Position numbers and translations under genes: made by a program. Below the pieces are notes generated by a model. The model saw only the letters and a list, made by a program, of their open reading frames with translations. It was not told the origin of the DNA and made no database searches. Below are positions 42,501-54,450 of a stretch of 64,000 nt of DNA, piece by piece. Position 1 is the first letter of the stretch. Each line of letters begins with the position of its first letter. This stretch comes from Paragonimus westermani (taxonomy: Eukaryota > Platyhelminthes > Trematoda > Plagiorchiida > Troglotrematidae): positions 101,923-165,922 of the forward strand of contig QNGE01000871.1 of NCBI GenBank assembly GCA_008508345.1, written 5' to 3'.

Positions 42501-43650
42501 TCTCAACTGTATACGTTGTTTCTCAGCCTCTTCCGCACACTCTGCTTTCTCCTACGTTGCGAAATCCAACGGCGAAATATGTAATGAATGCGTGCACATG
42601 AACTTCGCCATTCTGTGCAAGAAATTACACACAATCAGAGAGCTTTATCATGACATCCAAACACACGTGGTCGTTTTCACGTGAGCCTGGACTCTTTGTT
42701 AGAGTGAGCCTCATGTAGCGTGTATTGGCAGCAGCTGATGACGACGACTAAGGGGAGCACAACAGGAAGGATTTCTAGGTTCCCGTATTGCTCGAATGTG
42801 GTTTATGTAGGGATGTAACCACGCAAGTGAAGTCACAGTTTTCCGGGTTTCCAATATCCTAGGAATGGTGGGTTTTTATCGTGCATGCTGCAGCAAGGCA
42901 AACGGGGTTGGATACACTTTACCGGATATTAAGCGAGTGTGCAGAACCGGCAATAATCTGTTGTTTTCTTTGTGCAACCCAAACTGCACACATTGGAACA
43001 ATCGTGAGTTTGTAATTCCTACGGAACAGCATAATGCTGGTTACATTTTTTGTTCCCAAACAACATATCACGCATCGTTGCAGACGGCAACCATTTAAAC
43101 GGTAGTTTACTGCTAACCGTCCAGAACAATACGCATGATTCTTGGGTAGACGCAGTGGAAGCTACGAAATTGTTATTGACCACGCAGTGTAAGCTCTCGT
43201 TCTAAGTACCACACGGAACTATGTACAATAATCTTACGGTGAACGTGGGCTCATGGTAATATAACGATCGCGACTGATACATTGGAACACTGCATCACAC
43301 ATGCTTACGTGTTATCAACGGAAAATGTACGTTCGCTGTGAATTGCACCCGCACGGAGTAACCTACTTTTGACATCGAGGGTACTTCAACGACCGCAGGA
43401 TCCTCGCATGATAGTAGTGCATCTCGAGCAACCTCAATCGTTTCTATTTCACCAAGTGCACCGAAACCTATTTCATTGTAAAAGGTGGAGATACGTAATT
43501 ATGAGAAAAGTGTATTGTGTAATTTATCACCATACAAAGGTCATTCGGTTGCGCACCAGAGCCCCGTTATCCCATCCCGCAGATGGTTGCCACTGCTGCA
43601 CCGCTTTGAGGAGGGGTTGGATTTTGCAGCAGCCCCGCCCATCCTGCAGC
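39531..43650. other. Unassigned stretch with a strongly GT-skewed segment
   Basis: No gene or element family is recognised. Between about 41.15 and 41.9 kb the plus strand is rich in G and T and poor in A and C, which creates long open frames on both strands (41012-41563 minus, 41376-41780 plus). I treat these as composition artefacts. A short GT run lies at 41279-41290. Confidence 0.5.
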
Positions 43651-43859
43651 GTTACAACGGAAATGATGAGTGCGGCAAAACGGGATGGGCGGGTGAATGA
43701 CGGAACAAACAAATGAGGTAGGTTAAAATGCATGGGATTAAACGGTTAACGCAAGCAAGCAGTGCGCATATTGATGACATGGTGAGTGTATAATTGAAAG
43801 CGAGCGGTGTTACTGGAAACGTGCAACTGATTAACAGAAGCGACATTTGAAAGCGTCGG

Positions 43860-44580
43860 CGACACTTGTGTGTCTGGCACAACGCTGATGCCACCAACGA
43901 CAAGTCATCACACTGGATCCAGTCGGTTAAGTCCTCATCCGCCAAATACTCTAGGCCACATCCCGGACAATGTTGATCGTCCATGGGAGGAATGTGCTTT
44001 ATACGAACGCCGCCCTTATTCTTTTTGTGACTTACCTGGACGAGGAGTTGCTGCTGATGTGGCGTAACCGGACACTCCCAGCAAACTCCGTGTCGTCTAT
44101 CACTGCTGACAGGTTTCCAAGGCCGCATAGATTGCTTCCGTTGTCTCGATTGGTTGGTTGATATTTGGAACAGCTCCGTCTGAGAGGATATTTGTCTTTC
44201 AACCTCGGTGTCAAAGCCTGCACACGACCCTACGAACATCTTTTCGCCTGATGTAGCTGAATCCAAAAACTGATCCAACACTCTCACAGTCCACTCATAA
44301 TTTTCGCCCGACATGCTGCTGACTAACTAACAAATGTTCGAGGTAAGGTTCCTAGTTTCTATCAGTTTGCTTACCCTACTTTTCACCTTTCCCTTAATCA
44401 AACATCCCCAGCGTGCACCGTTAACTGGGCAGCTTTGAGAACATTCCGGCAATAACCAACTACTGTTTCTCAACATATTGCTCGCATCAATTAGGTCACT
44501 ATAACAACACCACATAAGGTGTCTGCATGGCAGTTTCCAATTAATGAAGAACGAACACGTACAGGACCCATGACCCAACG
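43860..44580 (-). pseudogene. Decayed SWIM and PHD-like zinc-finger protein, transposase-like (Mutator family?)
   Basis: At 44563-44519 the minus strand encodes CTCSFFINWKLPCRHLM, a SWIM zinc finger with spacing C-x-C-x9-C-x-H. Downstream (44314 to about 43890) a frame with GENYEWTVRVLDQFL leads to CPGCGLEYLADEDLTDWIQCD, and a neighbouring frame continues CRWWHQRCARHT. Together these look like a frameshifted PHD-type finger. SWIM fingers follow the catalytic domain in Mutator-like transposases and also occur in ZSWIM proteins. A splice-like junction (AGTCAGCAG) precedes the second part at 44310. The upstream catalytic domain was not recognised in 44.6-45.7 kb. Mutator-like elements (Curupira) have been described in schistosomes, and this could be a relative; a dying host ZSWIM-like gene is the alternative. 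Confidence 0.5.
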
Positions 44581-45685
44581 CTGACGACGTGTTTATCAGT
44601 CAACATTACTATGCCTGGTTGCATGTCCGACACGCAAACGGCCTTCTTCTAGTTATCCCCAGCTACACTTAGTTGTTCAGATGCACTTACGCCGCCCGTT
44701 CCACATGTGGAACGTCCACCGTTCACTAGCGGTATCGTACGACACATGAAGAACCGAGGGACACTGAAAATCCTGAAACCTGTAACACCATATATGTGAA
44801 CATGCGGAAAACTAAATATTCACCTGTGATTCACGCTAACCGTCCGCCTGCTCTTCCTGGTACAGTACACACAAAACAGGTACCACTGATTGTACACTGC
44901 ACATTCCGGAATATCCTTCCCCGAACTCCGGTAGTACTGTGCGCGTGTTACACAATTTCTCAGAACGTAACTTGTTCCTCTCTCCAGGAAATTCCACGAA
45001 CGTGTCACAAATGAAACCATCCGGGAAGTATACTCGAAACACTTCACTGAGGTCCACCAGTCCCGACATCTTGCGCGCAAACCGGTTATCTGCCGACCAA
45101 AGCACCAACGCCCGAATTTATACCACGAACCAGCCAATTAACAATCCCTGCATCCAGATATGTCTATGAACAACCTACAGCCGTCAACACACTTTCCGTG
45201 CTGTTGTTATCAGTGCCGTCTTAGCTTTCCTCTGTGTAAGTCGTGTGCATGGCTTACCGGGCCTTTGGCTTATGCTTGTTTGTATTGTTATTCTTTTTAG
45301 AACTGTTGTCCCCACCCCTACTTCGGAAGAACGCTGTTCCCCGATGCCTCCATATTGTTTCAGGTTCGGGCCACAAGTGCTACGGACAGTCTGAGCGGAA
45401 GCGGCTGGCCTGCATGTTACACGGCCCTGAGTATTAACGTTGCAGTTGGTAAATTGCGGCTGGCCGTCGGCAGCCATACTGGATGGTGAACGTGTTCAAT
45501 ACGCAGCCACTAGGTACGTTACGGGACAAAGATACATCGAATACGAGTCTCAGCTCAAAATATTTTATTTGTATCCGCTTGCATTTCGACGACTTCGTAG
45601 CGACTTGATTCTCACGCACTAGTTTATCGGGGGAGGTGTCCTTGAACAGTTCTTTATCATAAGGACTGATGGTAGCCGACGTGGA
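44581..45685. other. Unassigned, possibly upstream part of the SWIM-type locus
   Basis: Overlapping minus-strand open frames exist (44820-45137, 45184-45477, 45434-45688). The last contains YFELRLVFDVSLSRNVPSGC, which could be the N-terminal region of a transposase, but I cannot assign any of them with confidence. Confidence 0.3.
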
Positions 45686-45689
45686 CATA

Positions 45690-45840
45690 ACGGGAACTTC
45701 TTCATACTTCGTTCCCGTACCATCCCAAGTAGCAGTTTTTTCTCACAGGATTATTAACCATTGGAACAGCCTTTCTTCTGAAATCGTCAGCAGCGTTTCC
45801 AGAGGACGCTCTTAAGATTCATTTGATTTCCATTCGCTTG
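45690..45840 (+). mobile_element. CR1-like LINE C-terminal fragment
   Basis: A frame reads FSHRIINHWNSLSSEIVSSV, which matches the common CR1 C-terminal motif FxxRVxxxWNxLPxxVV. In a complete element this would follow the fragment at 46.0-46.45 kb, yet here it precedes it, so these are two separate copies or a rearrangement. Confidence 0.6.
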
Positions 45841-45999
45841 ATAATTCTTGCAAGTAATCTGACTCTGTTCTTGGTGATTATTTTAACCTCCAAGAGCGGT
45901 GTTACACCCCGTTTTCAGATCAACAGGCAAAGCCAACTGGATCAAGGTAACTTGAGTCGCGGCCCCTAAACCGTATATCAATAGCTGAACCGATGACAT

Positions 46000-46450
46000 T
46001 TATCGGTGGACGGTTGGCTGGAAGCTCCCGTTAAATTTTGCGAAATGTAGGCAACGTACGTTAGTGGGGACACAGAACCTTCTTAAATGAATAGGAGGAT
46101 CAGAGCAAAATGTGCTCATTCAGAAAACTACCTGGGAATTCAGGTCACTAGAGGCTTCAAGGTATCGACTAATTTTGTTTGCAGTCCGTAAAACAAGTCG
46201 GGCATTCTACCAAATGAAAAAGATTGGCCTCAAGAAAGCCCAGTGAAACAACATCTAGGATATTGCGTGCAGGCCTGGTGCCCTCATTTAGTCGAGGGTG
46301 CTAAGGTCCTAGAGAGGGTACAGCATATGTTTACGAAGTTCTTCGCAGGACCCATCGCTTAAAGGACACGAATTTGATTGTGAATGAAAGAGTCAGGACT
46401 CTATTTCGAGCCAACTTTTTTCGTCTAGAGTTGTGAACATTTAGAATTGA
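46000..46450 (+). mobile_element. CR1-like LINE fragment (RT thumb region)
   Basis: Plus-strand frames encode WKLPLNFAKC, ENYLGIQVTRGFK, GYCVQAWCPHLVEGAKVLE and RVQHMFTKFF. These match the CR1 segments W.L.FN..KC, LGV.VT, EY..QVW.P.LV and LE.VQR. Several frame changes and stops are present. Confidence 0.68.
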
Positions 46451-48476
46451 TAACCTCACGAGGTGATGTTGACCACCGCAGTTACCGGCTCCAGGCGCAA
46501 GCTTAATTCCTGTTGGGGGGCATTATATCGGGAGATGGAATAATGATGAAGTGACTAGACCTACTTAACGTGATGGCAACCATCTACCTTTTTTCTGTCC
46601 GCATCTTTGTCGTGCATCCTATCTCTTCTTTATTACCACATATGGACAATTTGCATGGGAGTTCTTTATCAACATTTATTTGCTCCTTCCCAGCTGTTTC
46701 TCATTTATCACAACCAGGAGAGTGTTGTTGGGTCACCCAGAAGCCTGTGAGAAATCATGGTGTCACCAAAATTGGCTCTGATCCTCTGTTAAACTGAGTA
46801 TACCGTGGTTGATGAAAGTGACTCCGATACCACTTCCCTCCATCATTCAAACTCTGTTATTCAAGAGATCGCTTACCTAGTCCTGATGAGGACTTGATCA
46901 GGAATATTCTGGCCGCCCATTTATTAATAAACTGTTCCACATACCACCGAAGATATCAAAGCTCTGATCAAGGGAAGTTTTCCTCCGGTCGTCGCAGCAC
47001 GATGGAGTCATCGGAACTCACTAGTGCGGGAAAAAGTGGACATCAACCTCTTACTAGCCGCAAGTCTTGTGATCCACACTGAACAGAACTGAGTTTACAG
47101 TTCGCAAGATTATAACAGTTGATACTCAGGGTCATGCCGGAGGAGGTGTTCTGCAAATGACGAGGACCGAACAGCAAGGGATTTACAAATCCTGACTATA
47201 GTTAGTATTTATTGTAAACCGCACCTTGAAATGTGGAACTGAACTTGTTGCGATGAGAAAAGTCGGGAGACTCTGAAATCTGACAGACAAATGATTTGGT
47301 AACTTCCGAAGGCTGAAAGTCGCGAATTTTGGGTATCCCGACGTTGTAGAATATTTCTTCACGTAACGTGTGTTTGTGGGACCAAGAATGGTACGCGACT
47401 CTGCGAAAGGACAATAAGGCTGCTGAGTTTTCTCAAAAGTCACATCCTCGCTAATGTCCTTCAGGTATCTAAGAGATACACATGGACGGACAGTTGAACT
47501 GGTAACTAAGCAGCAGATCAGGGACTTGTGTATCTGAGTCACTAGCGCGTTCACTTCATCTGTTCAATGCGCCGCAACTGCAACAAAAGCACTAAGTCGC
47601 GAAAAGCAAAAGGCCGATGAGGAGAGATACCAAATCTTGATTCGACGTAATGTACAAGTGGTGTCTGATAGCGCCACAAAAGGTACCGACAGGCGAATTA
47701 GCCAGATAGGCTAGAGACGGGCCGTCGACGAGCGAGTAACCGGGAAGAATGTGACACGTGTGTCCTTTCGGTTTGCGCCACAGTCACATGATATGCAGAC
47801 AAACAATCGAACGGCATACATCATGTGGGCTTTCTTACTAGCCTAGTTAAAATATGCAACTGAGTTTTTGAACTATCTCACACGTCACCGCAGGCAGGCC
47901 AGTGAAATATCCAGGCAGCTACACAGCTCCTCTTGGAAGGGTACTGTGACAACAACCCTTCGATCCTGATGAGGATAACTGGCACCAGGCACCCTTGGCC
48001 TGATATGGTTCAAGGTGTACCAGCTGATATACAATCAGCCTGCGAATGGTACGAAAATCCCCAGACGCCGCTGGTGGAGGAGCACTAATGTCCACAGTTC
48101 CTAGCGAGCTCCCACTCGAGTATCCTCCCTTAAAATTGTCGAAACACCCGTCAGAAAAGAATTTTCAAAACGAGGCATCCACGGATTGTTCAAGCACGAT
48201 ATTCAATACGAGATGAAGGATGATCGCGATCGAAGATGCCACATACGTCATGCCCGCGTCGGGTGAGACACGCGACATAAAAAACGAAACTAGCTGAGTA
48301 TCGGTACAGAGATAAATGACTCACTCAACCATATTATACAGCCAATACGAACATTCCAGAGAGGAAAACATGGGCAAACGCAATTGGTTTTTGTTTTGAA
48401 AGCTTTTTATGTATTTTTGAGAAAACAGTTAGCGATTTTTTGTTATGACCGGGGAAAAAACGAGATTTGACAAACG
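46451..48476. other. Unassigned stretch
   Basis: I recognise nothing coding. No 3' LTR of the Gypsy element to the right is found here. Confidence 0.5.
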
Positions 48477-51070
48477 CTAATCCTCTATGAGGCGTTTCGG
48501 CCAGTGCACCCTACGACCTGAACGCGTTACGTCGGGTGCTGGCGTCATCGGCGAAGTCGTGATGTCCGCTGAGGACGATGCGCTTGGGCGAGGCTGTTCC
48601 GAGACAGCTGCCGGCGTGGATAGGGGCTGCGGAGGAGCATTGGAAGCTTCCTCTGTCCTTTCGAAGTAGGCAGGTTTCAGACGATCGATGCTAACTTTGT
48701 CCTGAATACTTTGACGCTCGAGCACGTAAAAACGATCTCTTCGTTGAAGCGCCCTGAAAGGACCTTCGTAAGGTCGCTCAAGCGAGCGTCGTAAACCATC
48801 TACGCGAACAAACACATGCGTGCACTAGTGGATGTCTTCGGGAACAAACACCTCGCGGCTTTGCTCTCGTGTGTCCGTGACGCAGAGGCAGCGCATGTGC
48901 GAAGCGAGCTGTTTGGCGTAAGATGCATCATATCGAAGGGCGTCGGTGGTGAATGAGAAGAAATCACCAGGAAGACGCAGTAGTCGGCCGTATAGGAGGT
49001 CGACGCTGGAAACGTCAAACTCGGTCTTAAGGGCGGCGAGGATGCCGAGTAAAACCATTAGCAAGGATTCTGTCCAACGGATTGCATCGATCGCGGCGAT
49101 GGTTGCTTTTAGTTGTCGATGGAAGCGTTCGACTATACCGTTTGCAGCCGAGTGGTGTGCCGTAGTCCGCGTGCGTTGACGTTCAAGCGCGCTCAGTGTT
49201 TACGCAAAGGAACCGCTCTCAAATTGAGGGTCACGGTCGGTCGTAACCGTGGCCGGGCAACCATCAGATGCTACCCAACGCTTAACGAATGCGCGTGCTA
49301 CAGTCTCTGAACGAAATTCGGTTATGGGGACGGCCTCTGGCCACCGCGTGAAACGACCTACCATCGTCAGAAGATATGTCATCCCATTGGAAGGTGACAA
49401 AGGACTTACAATATCTATGTGAAGATGCGCGAGTCGAGATGTAATCGAATGGAATCGGCCAATCGGGGCAGACGCGTGGCGGTGAACCTCAGCCTGCTGA
49501 CAAGCTGGGCAAGATTGTGCCCACGTGCGAAGATCCTTTTGCATACCGGGCCAGACGTACCTATCGGAAATGAGCTTGGCCGTGCCGGGATGGGCTACGT
49601 TGTGTAGTGCGTTGAACACGCATCGTCGGAAAAGAGTAGGAACCACTGAACGTGGATGTCCAGTAGAGGTATCGCAGAGGATAGTGTCTGCTGACGCTGG
49701 CGAACGTTGATCAGTCAGCCCTAGAGCTGATTGTTGGCAGGAGGCACGGAAATCATTTTCCGAACGTTGTGCGCTGGCCATAGCGTATAAGTCGGTTGGG
49801 TCGTGAGCGACTAGTGCCAACACTCGGGATAAAGCGTCAGCCACAACGTTGTCGCTGCCAGAAACGTGGCGTACATCACACGTAAACTGGGATACGAAGT
49901 CCAGATGGCGAACTTCGCGGGGTGAATGTCTCTCAGACCTACTGCGAAAGGCAAAAACCAACGGTTTGTGGTCGGTGAAAACCACAAACTGGTTTCCCTC
50001 GATGGCATGTCGGAAAGGCCGAGCGGCCGAGTAGATTGCTAACAACTCACGGCCGAACGCGCTATACCTAGCTTCAGTCGGAAGTAAACGTCTGGAAAAG
50101 AAAGCGAGCGGTTTCCAGAGTCCATCGACGAACTGTTGAAGTACGTCGCTGACTGCGGTGTCTGACGCGTCAACAGCTATAATTATTTCCACGGTTGAGT
50201 TGACGTGGTGCAACATAACGGCGGTGGCTAATGCGTCCTTAATTCTATCAAACGACTCGATGACTGTTGGTGATAACTCTACGGCTCCGTTGACACGGCC
50301 GCGGAGTAAATCGGTTAAAGGCTGCATAAGCTGAGCGCAATGTGGAATAAACCCCCTATAGTAGTTGACCATCCCGTTAAATCGACGAATAGTGGCGAGG
50401 GTGGTAGGACGGGGAAAATCGCGGATCACTCTTACCTTATCGGTCAACGGTCGAATACCGTGCTGGTCAACGTAATGTCCTAGAAACCCTAGTGTTGATT
50501 GACCAAAAACACACTTTTCCGCGTTGCTCGTCATGCCAAAAGTTGCTAATCTGCCGAAGAGCTGTCGCAGATGAATCTGGTGTTCTTCTTTAGACGCGCT
50601 TGCAACGAATAGGTCATCGATGTAGGGGTGGACGAAATCCAGACCCCGTGTGACGTCGTCGATGAAGCGTTGAAACGTATGGGCAGCGTTTCGCAAACCA
50701 AACGGCATACGTGGAAATTCGAACAAATCGAATGGTGTGATGATGGCTGTCTTGGCGATATCCTCGTCCGCAACCGGAATCTAGCGGTAAGCTCGCACCA
50801 GATCAATTTTCGAGAAAACACGGGCACCATGAAGACAAGCCGTGATGTCTTGTATGTGCGGAATCGGGTACTTTTCGGGTACTGTGGCGTTGTTGAACGA
50901 ACAGGGGCGCCAATCGCCCGACGCTTTAGGAACCATACAGACTGCAGAGGCTCTAGGGCTACTGGACGGGGGAATGGTTCAGAGCTCCAGCACGTACTCA
51001 AGCTCAGCGAGGGCTATTTTAAGTTTGTCTGGTGTCAACCTGTGAGCTTTGGCGAACCCTGGCGGGTCTG
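48477..51070 (-). pseudogene. Gypsy Pol: RT, RNase H, integrase (single frame with in-frame stops)
   Basis: One frame covers 51070 to 48477 with stops at 50979-50981, 50781-50783, 49200-49202 and about 48827. The longest open piece is 508 codons (50726-49200). Domains in order are RT with [22 protein letters not shown] and catalytic YIDD (50624-50613); RNase H with AVDASDTAVSDVLQQ and DHKPLVFAFRS; an HHCC integrase zinc finger (AHPGTAKL ... CPACQ); the integrase core with HIDIVSP, TTDRDPQF and, after the stop at 49200, NGIVERFHRQLK (the DDE residues); and a C-terminal tail with SIDRLKPAY. Few stops and no major frameshift mean it died recently in evolutionary terms. Confidence 0.9.
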
Positions 51071-51248
51071 ACGTGACTAGGTGGTGCCTTATGGAACCCA
51101 TGACGGCAGGCAGAGATGAAAACTGTCGAAAAGCAGTCGGATACCTATCGATTAGAAAACTGAAGAAGTTAAGTTTCGTAGGGCTTTAATATAAGGAACT
51201 GGCTGATACCTTATCGATCAAAATCCCGACAACCGTACGCTTTGTCGT

Positions 51249-51461
51249 TTAGTCGACTAGACGGTGTCGTCTAGAATCTACCAAAGGGTCGAATTGCTGG
51301 AGGAGATCGATGCCGATGATCGCCATTTGTACGTCGGCGACCGTGAAGATCCAACGGAAAGGCCCACGGAGACCTAGATTGAGTGTGCAAGAGCGCTGAC
51401 CAAACACTTTTATAGTGCTTCCGTTGGCCGCGCGAAGATTTGAAATGGATGATCTGTTCAA
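51249..51461 (-). pseudogene. Gypsy protease, C-terminal half
   Basis: The frame encodes AANGSTIKVFGQRSCTLNLG, FRWIFTVADVQMAIIGIDLL and ends LVDSRRHRLVD, parallel to the protease C-terminus of the copy at 35.5 kb. The half with the catalytic DTGAE is not recognisable, so the active site is lost. Confidence 0.72.
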
Positions 51462-51469
51462 CTCCTGGA

Positions 51470-51950
51470 CTTCAGGTGGGATCTTTTAAAAAGAACAGAC
51501 GACCAGGCGGGCAAGTTACGTCGTTTGCTGACTGCACCAAAGGTACAAGGCTGTCGGCATCGTCGGGCTTTCTTGCCAAATTGCTGGTGATACCAGTAGT
51601 GATTCGGATTAGCTTTCGGTGGGGACTGACGAGATTCACGTGACCCTGAAGGGCTAGTGTGTCATCGAATGGGGGTAGTCGAACCTGACTTCGAACGCCG
51701 CGTCGCGCTTAACTACGGCCGTTTCGAGTTGCTCATAGGGCTTCGTGGAGTCCTGTAACTCCAGAATATCGTCCACCCCGTCAATGACGTGAGGTGGCAG
51801 TGCCACAACTACGTGATGAAAACGCGTTAGCTCTGAACTAATCTGTCGTAGCGCAACTGTGGCTTCTAACTGGGCAAACCACGATTTAGGATTATTCTCT
51901 CTAAAGGGTGCAAACGGTACGGCTAATGCACTGACCGAAGCGTCAGACAA
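51470..51950 (-). pseudogene. Gypsy Gag with internal deletion
   Basis: A frame starting at 51950 encodes APFRENNPKSWFAQLEATVA, SSELTRFHHVVVALPPHVID and ends in a stop at 51654. After it, a frame shows YWYHQQFGKKARRCRQPC, the CHCC knuckle with its first Cys changed to Tyr. The usual stretch between these parts (seen as LGDRTPSKLL and KLAELADQV in the 36 kb copy) is absent, so there is an internal deletion. Confidence 0.75.
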
Positions 51951-52278
51951 AACGGAATGGATAATAAATCGAATTTAAGGAAGAAAAATGTGTAAGACGT
52001 ATAAAAAATGGCACTTCACAGTTACACAAAACATATACCTGTGGAAAATGAAAATTATTCGAACGAGCTCACTAATTTAGTGCTCGTCGCGTTTTTCCCA
52101 GGTACGCAATCATCAGACGTGAAAAGCCCCCCTACTTAGCCGCCACCGAAAATAGCGTGCAAAAGAGGGAAGGAGCCACAGGTAAATCACGTTGATGAAA
52201 GCAGCCTCTCGGAAAATTAATTCCATCTCAGGTACAAACTAAAGTCCACCAGTCACACGCGGTTCTAAATTGAACCCC
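51951..52278. other. Gypsy 5' untranslated region
   Basis: No coding sequence is seen between the LTR and the Gag start. The expected TGGTGAGCCC primer-binding site is not recognisable next to the LTR; GGGGTTCAATTT stands there instead, perhaps a damaged version. Confidence 0.5.
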
Positions 52279-52578
52279 TGTTGGAACTGATCCAACAAAA
52301 TAAAACCCTGCCAGTTATCACTGTCGACAATCGACTGACAATGAAAAGCCAAATTTCAGCGCGGTGACTTCGTGTATTATTACCGATCCTGGAAAATAGA
52401 GTGTACAGAGGGACACGTCAAGCTAGCGAGGCACGGAGCAAGTTGTGTTTTCAGCCCCGGGCCGGATGTTACAAAATGGGTAGCTTGACTAAAACAAAAG
52501 TAGGTACAAAACCGAAAACATCGAAAATGTGCAGGTGAATGCGACCATCAAAATATCATTTTTTTTATAGTCGCTACA
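52279..52578 (-). repeat. LTR (300 bp), same family as the LTRs at 15.8 and 18.3 kb
   Basis: Its reverse complement starts TGTAGCGACTATAA and ends TTCCAACA and follows the 15786-16080 LTR along its whole length with scattered substitutions and small indels. Most simply it is the 5' LTR of the minus-strand Gypsy element; a solo LTR cannot be excluded. Flanks (CCCC left, CCAC right) give no convincing target-site duplication. Confidence 0.88.
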
Positions 52579-52599
52579 CCACCACAAATTTGTTGTGTA

Positions 52600-54170
52600 A
52601 TGCTCTGGTCTGTAGACTTCGAACCACCCACTGAGACTGAGGTCCGCAATTGCATTTTGGCTGTCAAGCGTAATAAGGCCGTTGGTGCAGATGACCTAAT
52701 GCCGGCATTTTTCAAAGAAGGGGAGGCGTCAACAGAAGCCTTAACTCATTTGTTTCAACTTGTGTTGGGGTCACTCGATAATATTTCCTGTATTCAAGAA
52801 GGGTGTCAGGAGCTCGTGTAGAAATCATAGAGGAATTAGTTTGGCCCCAGTCATTTCTAGGGTTCTAGCATCCATTATACTTCGTCGGCTAACCGCAGCT
52901 CGAGAGGTAAACATTAGGGAAGAACAGGCAGGGTTTCGCCCCGGGCGGGGATGTATAGATCACATTTTTACTCTTCGTCAAATTCTGGAACGGCGTCGTA
53001 CATCGTCGGTCAACAACTGTTGTATTTCTCGACTATATTAAGGTGCGTTCGATCCAGTGGATCGATCTACACTTTTAAGGTCGCTCAAACGCAGAGGTGT
53101 GCCGACCAAGTACATGAGCAAACAGTCGGCACTTTATTCCCATACTTTACCTCAGGTTAGGGTTTACGGTGAACTATCTGACAGTTTCAGCACCATGAGC
53201 GGCGTACGTCAAGGCTGTCCGCTGTCACCATTTTTGTTCAATTTCATCATAGACGAAATAATGGAGGATTGTCTCCGGCACTCACAAGATGCCGGCGTGG
53301 ACCTCCTACCTGGTGAAAGACTGACTGACCTTAATTATGCTGATGACCAGGTGTTGCTGTTTGACAACTTTCAAGCAGCACAAGCAATGTTAGACTCAAT
53401 TTCGCGTTCTGCTAAATACTTCGGAATGCGCTTTCCAGCCTCAAAATGCAAAGTGCTTCTGCAGGATTGCTGTGATCATGTAGATTTGGTGTTAGATAAT
53501 GTAGGCATGGGGGTTGTTAACCGGTTTGTATACCTTGAAGGCTGCATCAGCGTCGGCGGCGGAGGTGTAGGGAATGAAATAGAAGTGCGTATATCTAGGG
53601 CTAGGGCGGTGTTCGCTTAACTGTGGCAGCTCTGGCGACTAAGGGGTATTTCTCTGGAGATTAAGGATCGAGTATACAAGGCAACAGTGAGGGCCGTATT
53701 ACTTTACAACAGCGAAACCTAGCCGATCAAGGTAGAGGACGTGAACCGTCTTCAAGTATTTGACCACCGATGTCTGCGTTCATTCTCTCGTATCGGGTTG
53801 CACCAGCCTGTAAGTAACGGGGAGGTTAGGGAGCTGTTGTTTGATAATGATTGTCAAACTAGTTCTTTTGTTCACTCCCTAGGTTTGCACAGACTTAGGT
53901 GGGTAGGTCATGTATTGTGGATGCCTGCTTTTCGTCTCCCACACCGAGCACTGTTCGCGGACATTGCGACCGACTGGTGTAAGGTGCGAGGTGGACAGAT
54001 AATGACCTGGCGTTCACCAAATGGTTAGCCAGTGTATATCGAGTTCGTCTCCCGGGCTGGGGCCCTCGCGACTCACAGAGTCGACGGTTGAAGACTCCAG
54101 ATGAGATGGCGGCTAATCGAGCTCAGTGACGTGAATGTTGTCGTTGTTTGTCCGAATTGTCTGTGAAGTG
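52600..54170 (+). pseudogene. RTE-like reverse transcriptase
   Basis: Domains appear in several frames: AVKRNKAVGADDLMPAFFK (52.66 kb), PVFKKGVRSSCRNHRGISL, EEQAGFRPGRGCIDHIFTL followed by RQILERR (52.92-53.0 kb), then a 187-codon frame (53057-53620) with SGVRQGCPLSPFLFNF and the intact catalytic YADD (53336-53347), and finally LHRLRWVGHVLWMPAFRLPH and RGGQIMTW (53.9-54.0 kb). Frameshifts lie near 52.8, 53.04 and 53.62 kb. It is better preserved than the minus-strand copy, whose YADD has become YANE. Confidence 0.85.
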
Positions 54171-54434
54171 GATGCATTTAATGACGCGGGACAGTGAAAG
54201 CCGTAAGGAAGCTGTCTTGCTGATGACGCCTTACACTCACTTGCAGATCGGTTGTTTGTTTGCAAGGTGTAGACACCTCGAAGCTGAATGTTTTGAATAT
54301 GGACGTAGTGGTTTTCGGTAGTTAGGTCCCTACCCGTCAACTTTTTTCCCTTCTCTCTTTCTCTATATAGGGTTTGCTTTTTCTTCGAGGTTTTGTGACA
54401 GTTAGGCATTAGTGTGAACCACTAATATACAGCC

Positions 54435-54450
54435 ATGATGATGACGATGC
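54435..54450 (+). repeat. ATG-rich 3' tail of the RTE element
   Basis: A short imperfect ATG repeat marks the probable 3' end of the RTE element, just before the Gypsy tandem. Confidence 0.6.

Larger units (their letters stand above)
48477..52578 (-). mobile_element. CsRn1-like Ty3/Gypsy element with 5' LTR, lacking a 3' LTR
   Basis: Reading leftward on the minus strand from the LTR (52578-52279), it has a shortened Gag, protease, RT, RNase H, a complete-looking integrase and a pol C-terminus ending at 48477. No second LTR is found at the left end, so the 3' end is deleted. No clear primer-binding site follows the LTR. Its LTR is of the same family as those at 15.8 and 18.3 kb. The right-hand flank is an RTE element. 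Confidence 0.88.

Noticed and set aside
46870..46905. Hammerhead-like CTGATGA at 46.88 kb (also at 47.97 kb)
   Set aside because: Both are part of short palindromes and lack a GAAA box and a cleavage-site stem.
50546..51001. 151-codon minus-strand open frame as a separate protein
   Set aside because: It is an out-of-frame reading of the Gypsy RT. The true RT frame is broken by two stops in this interval.
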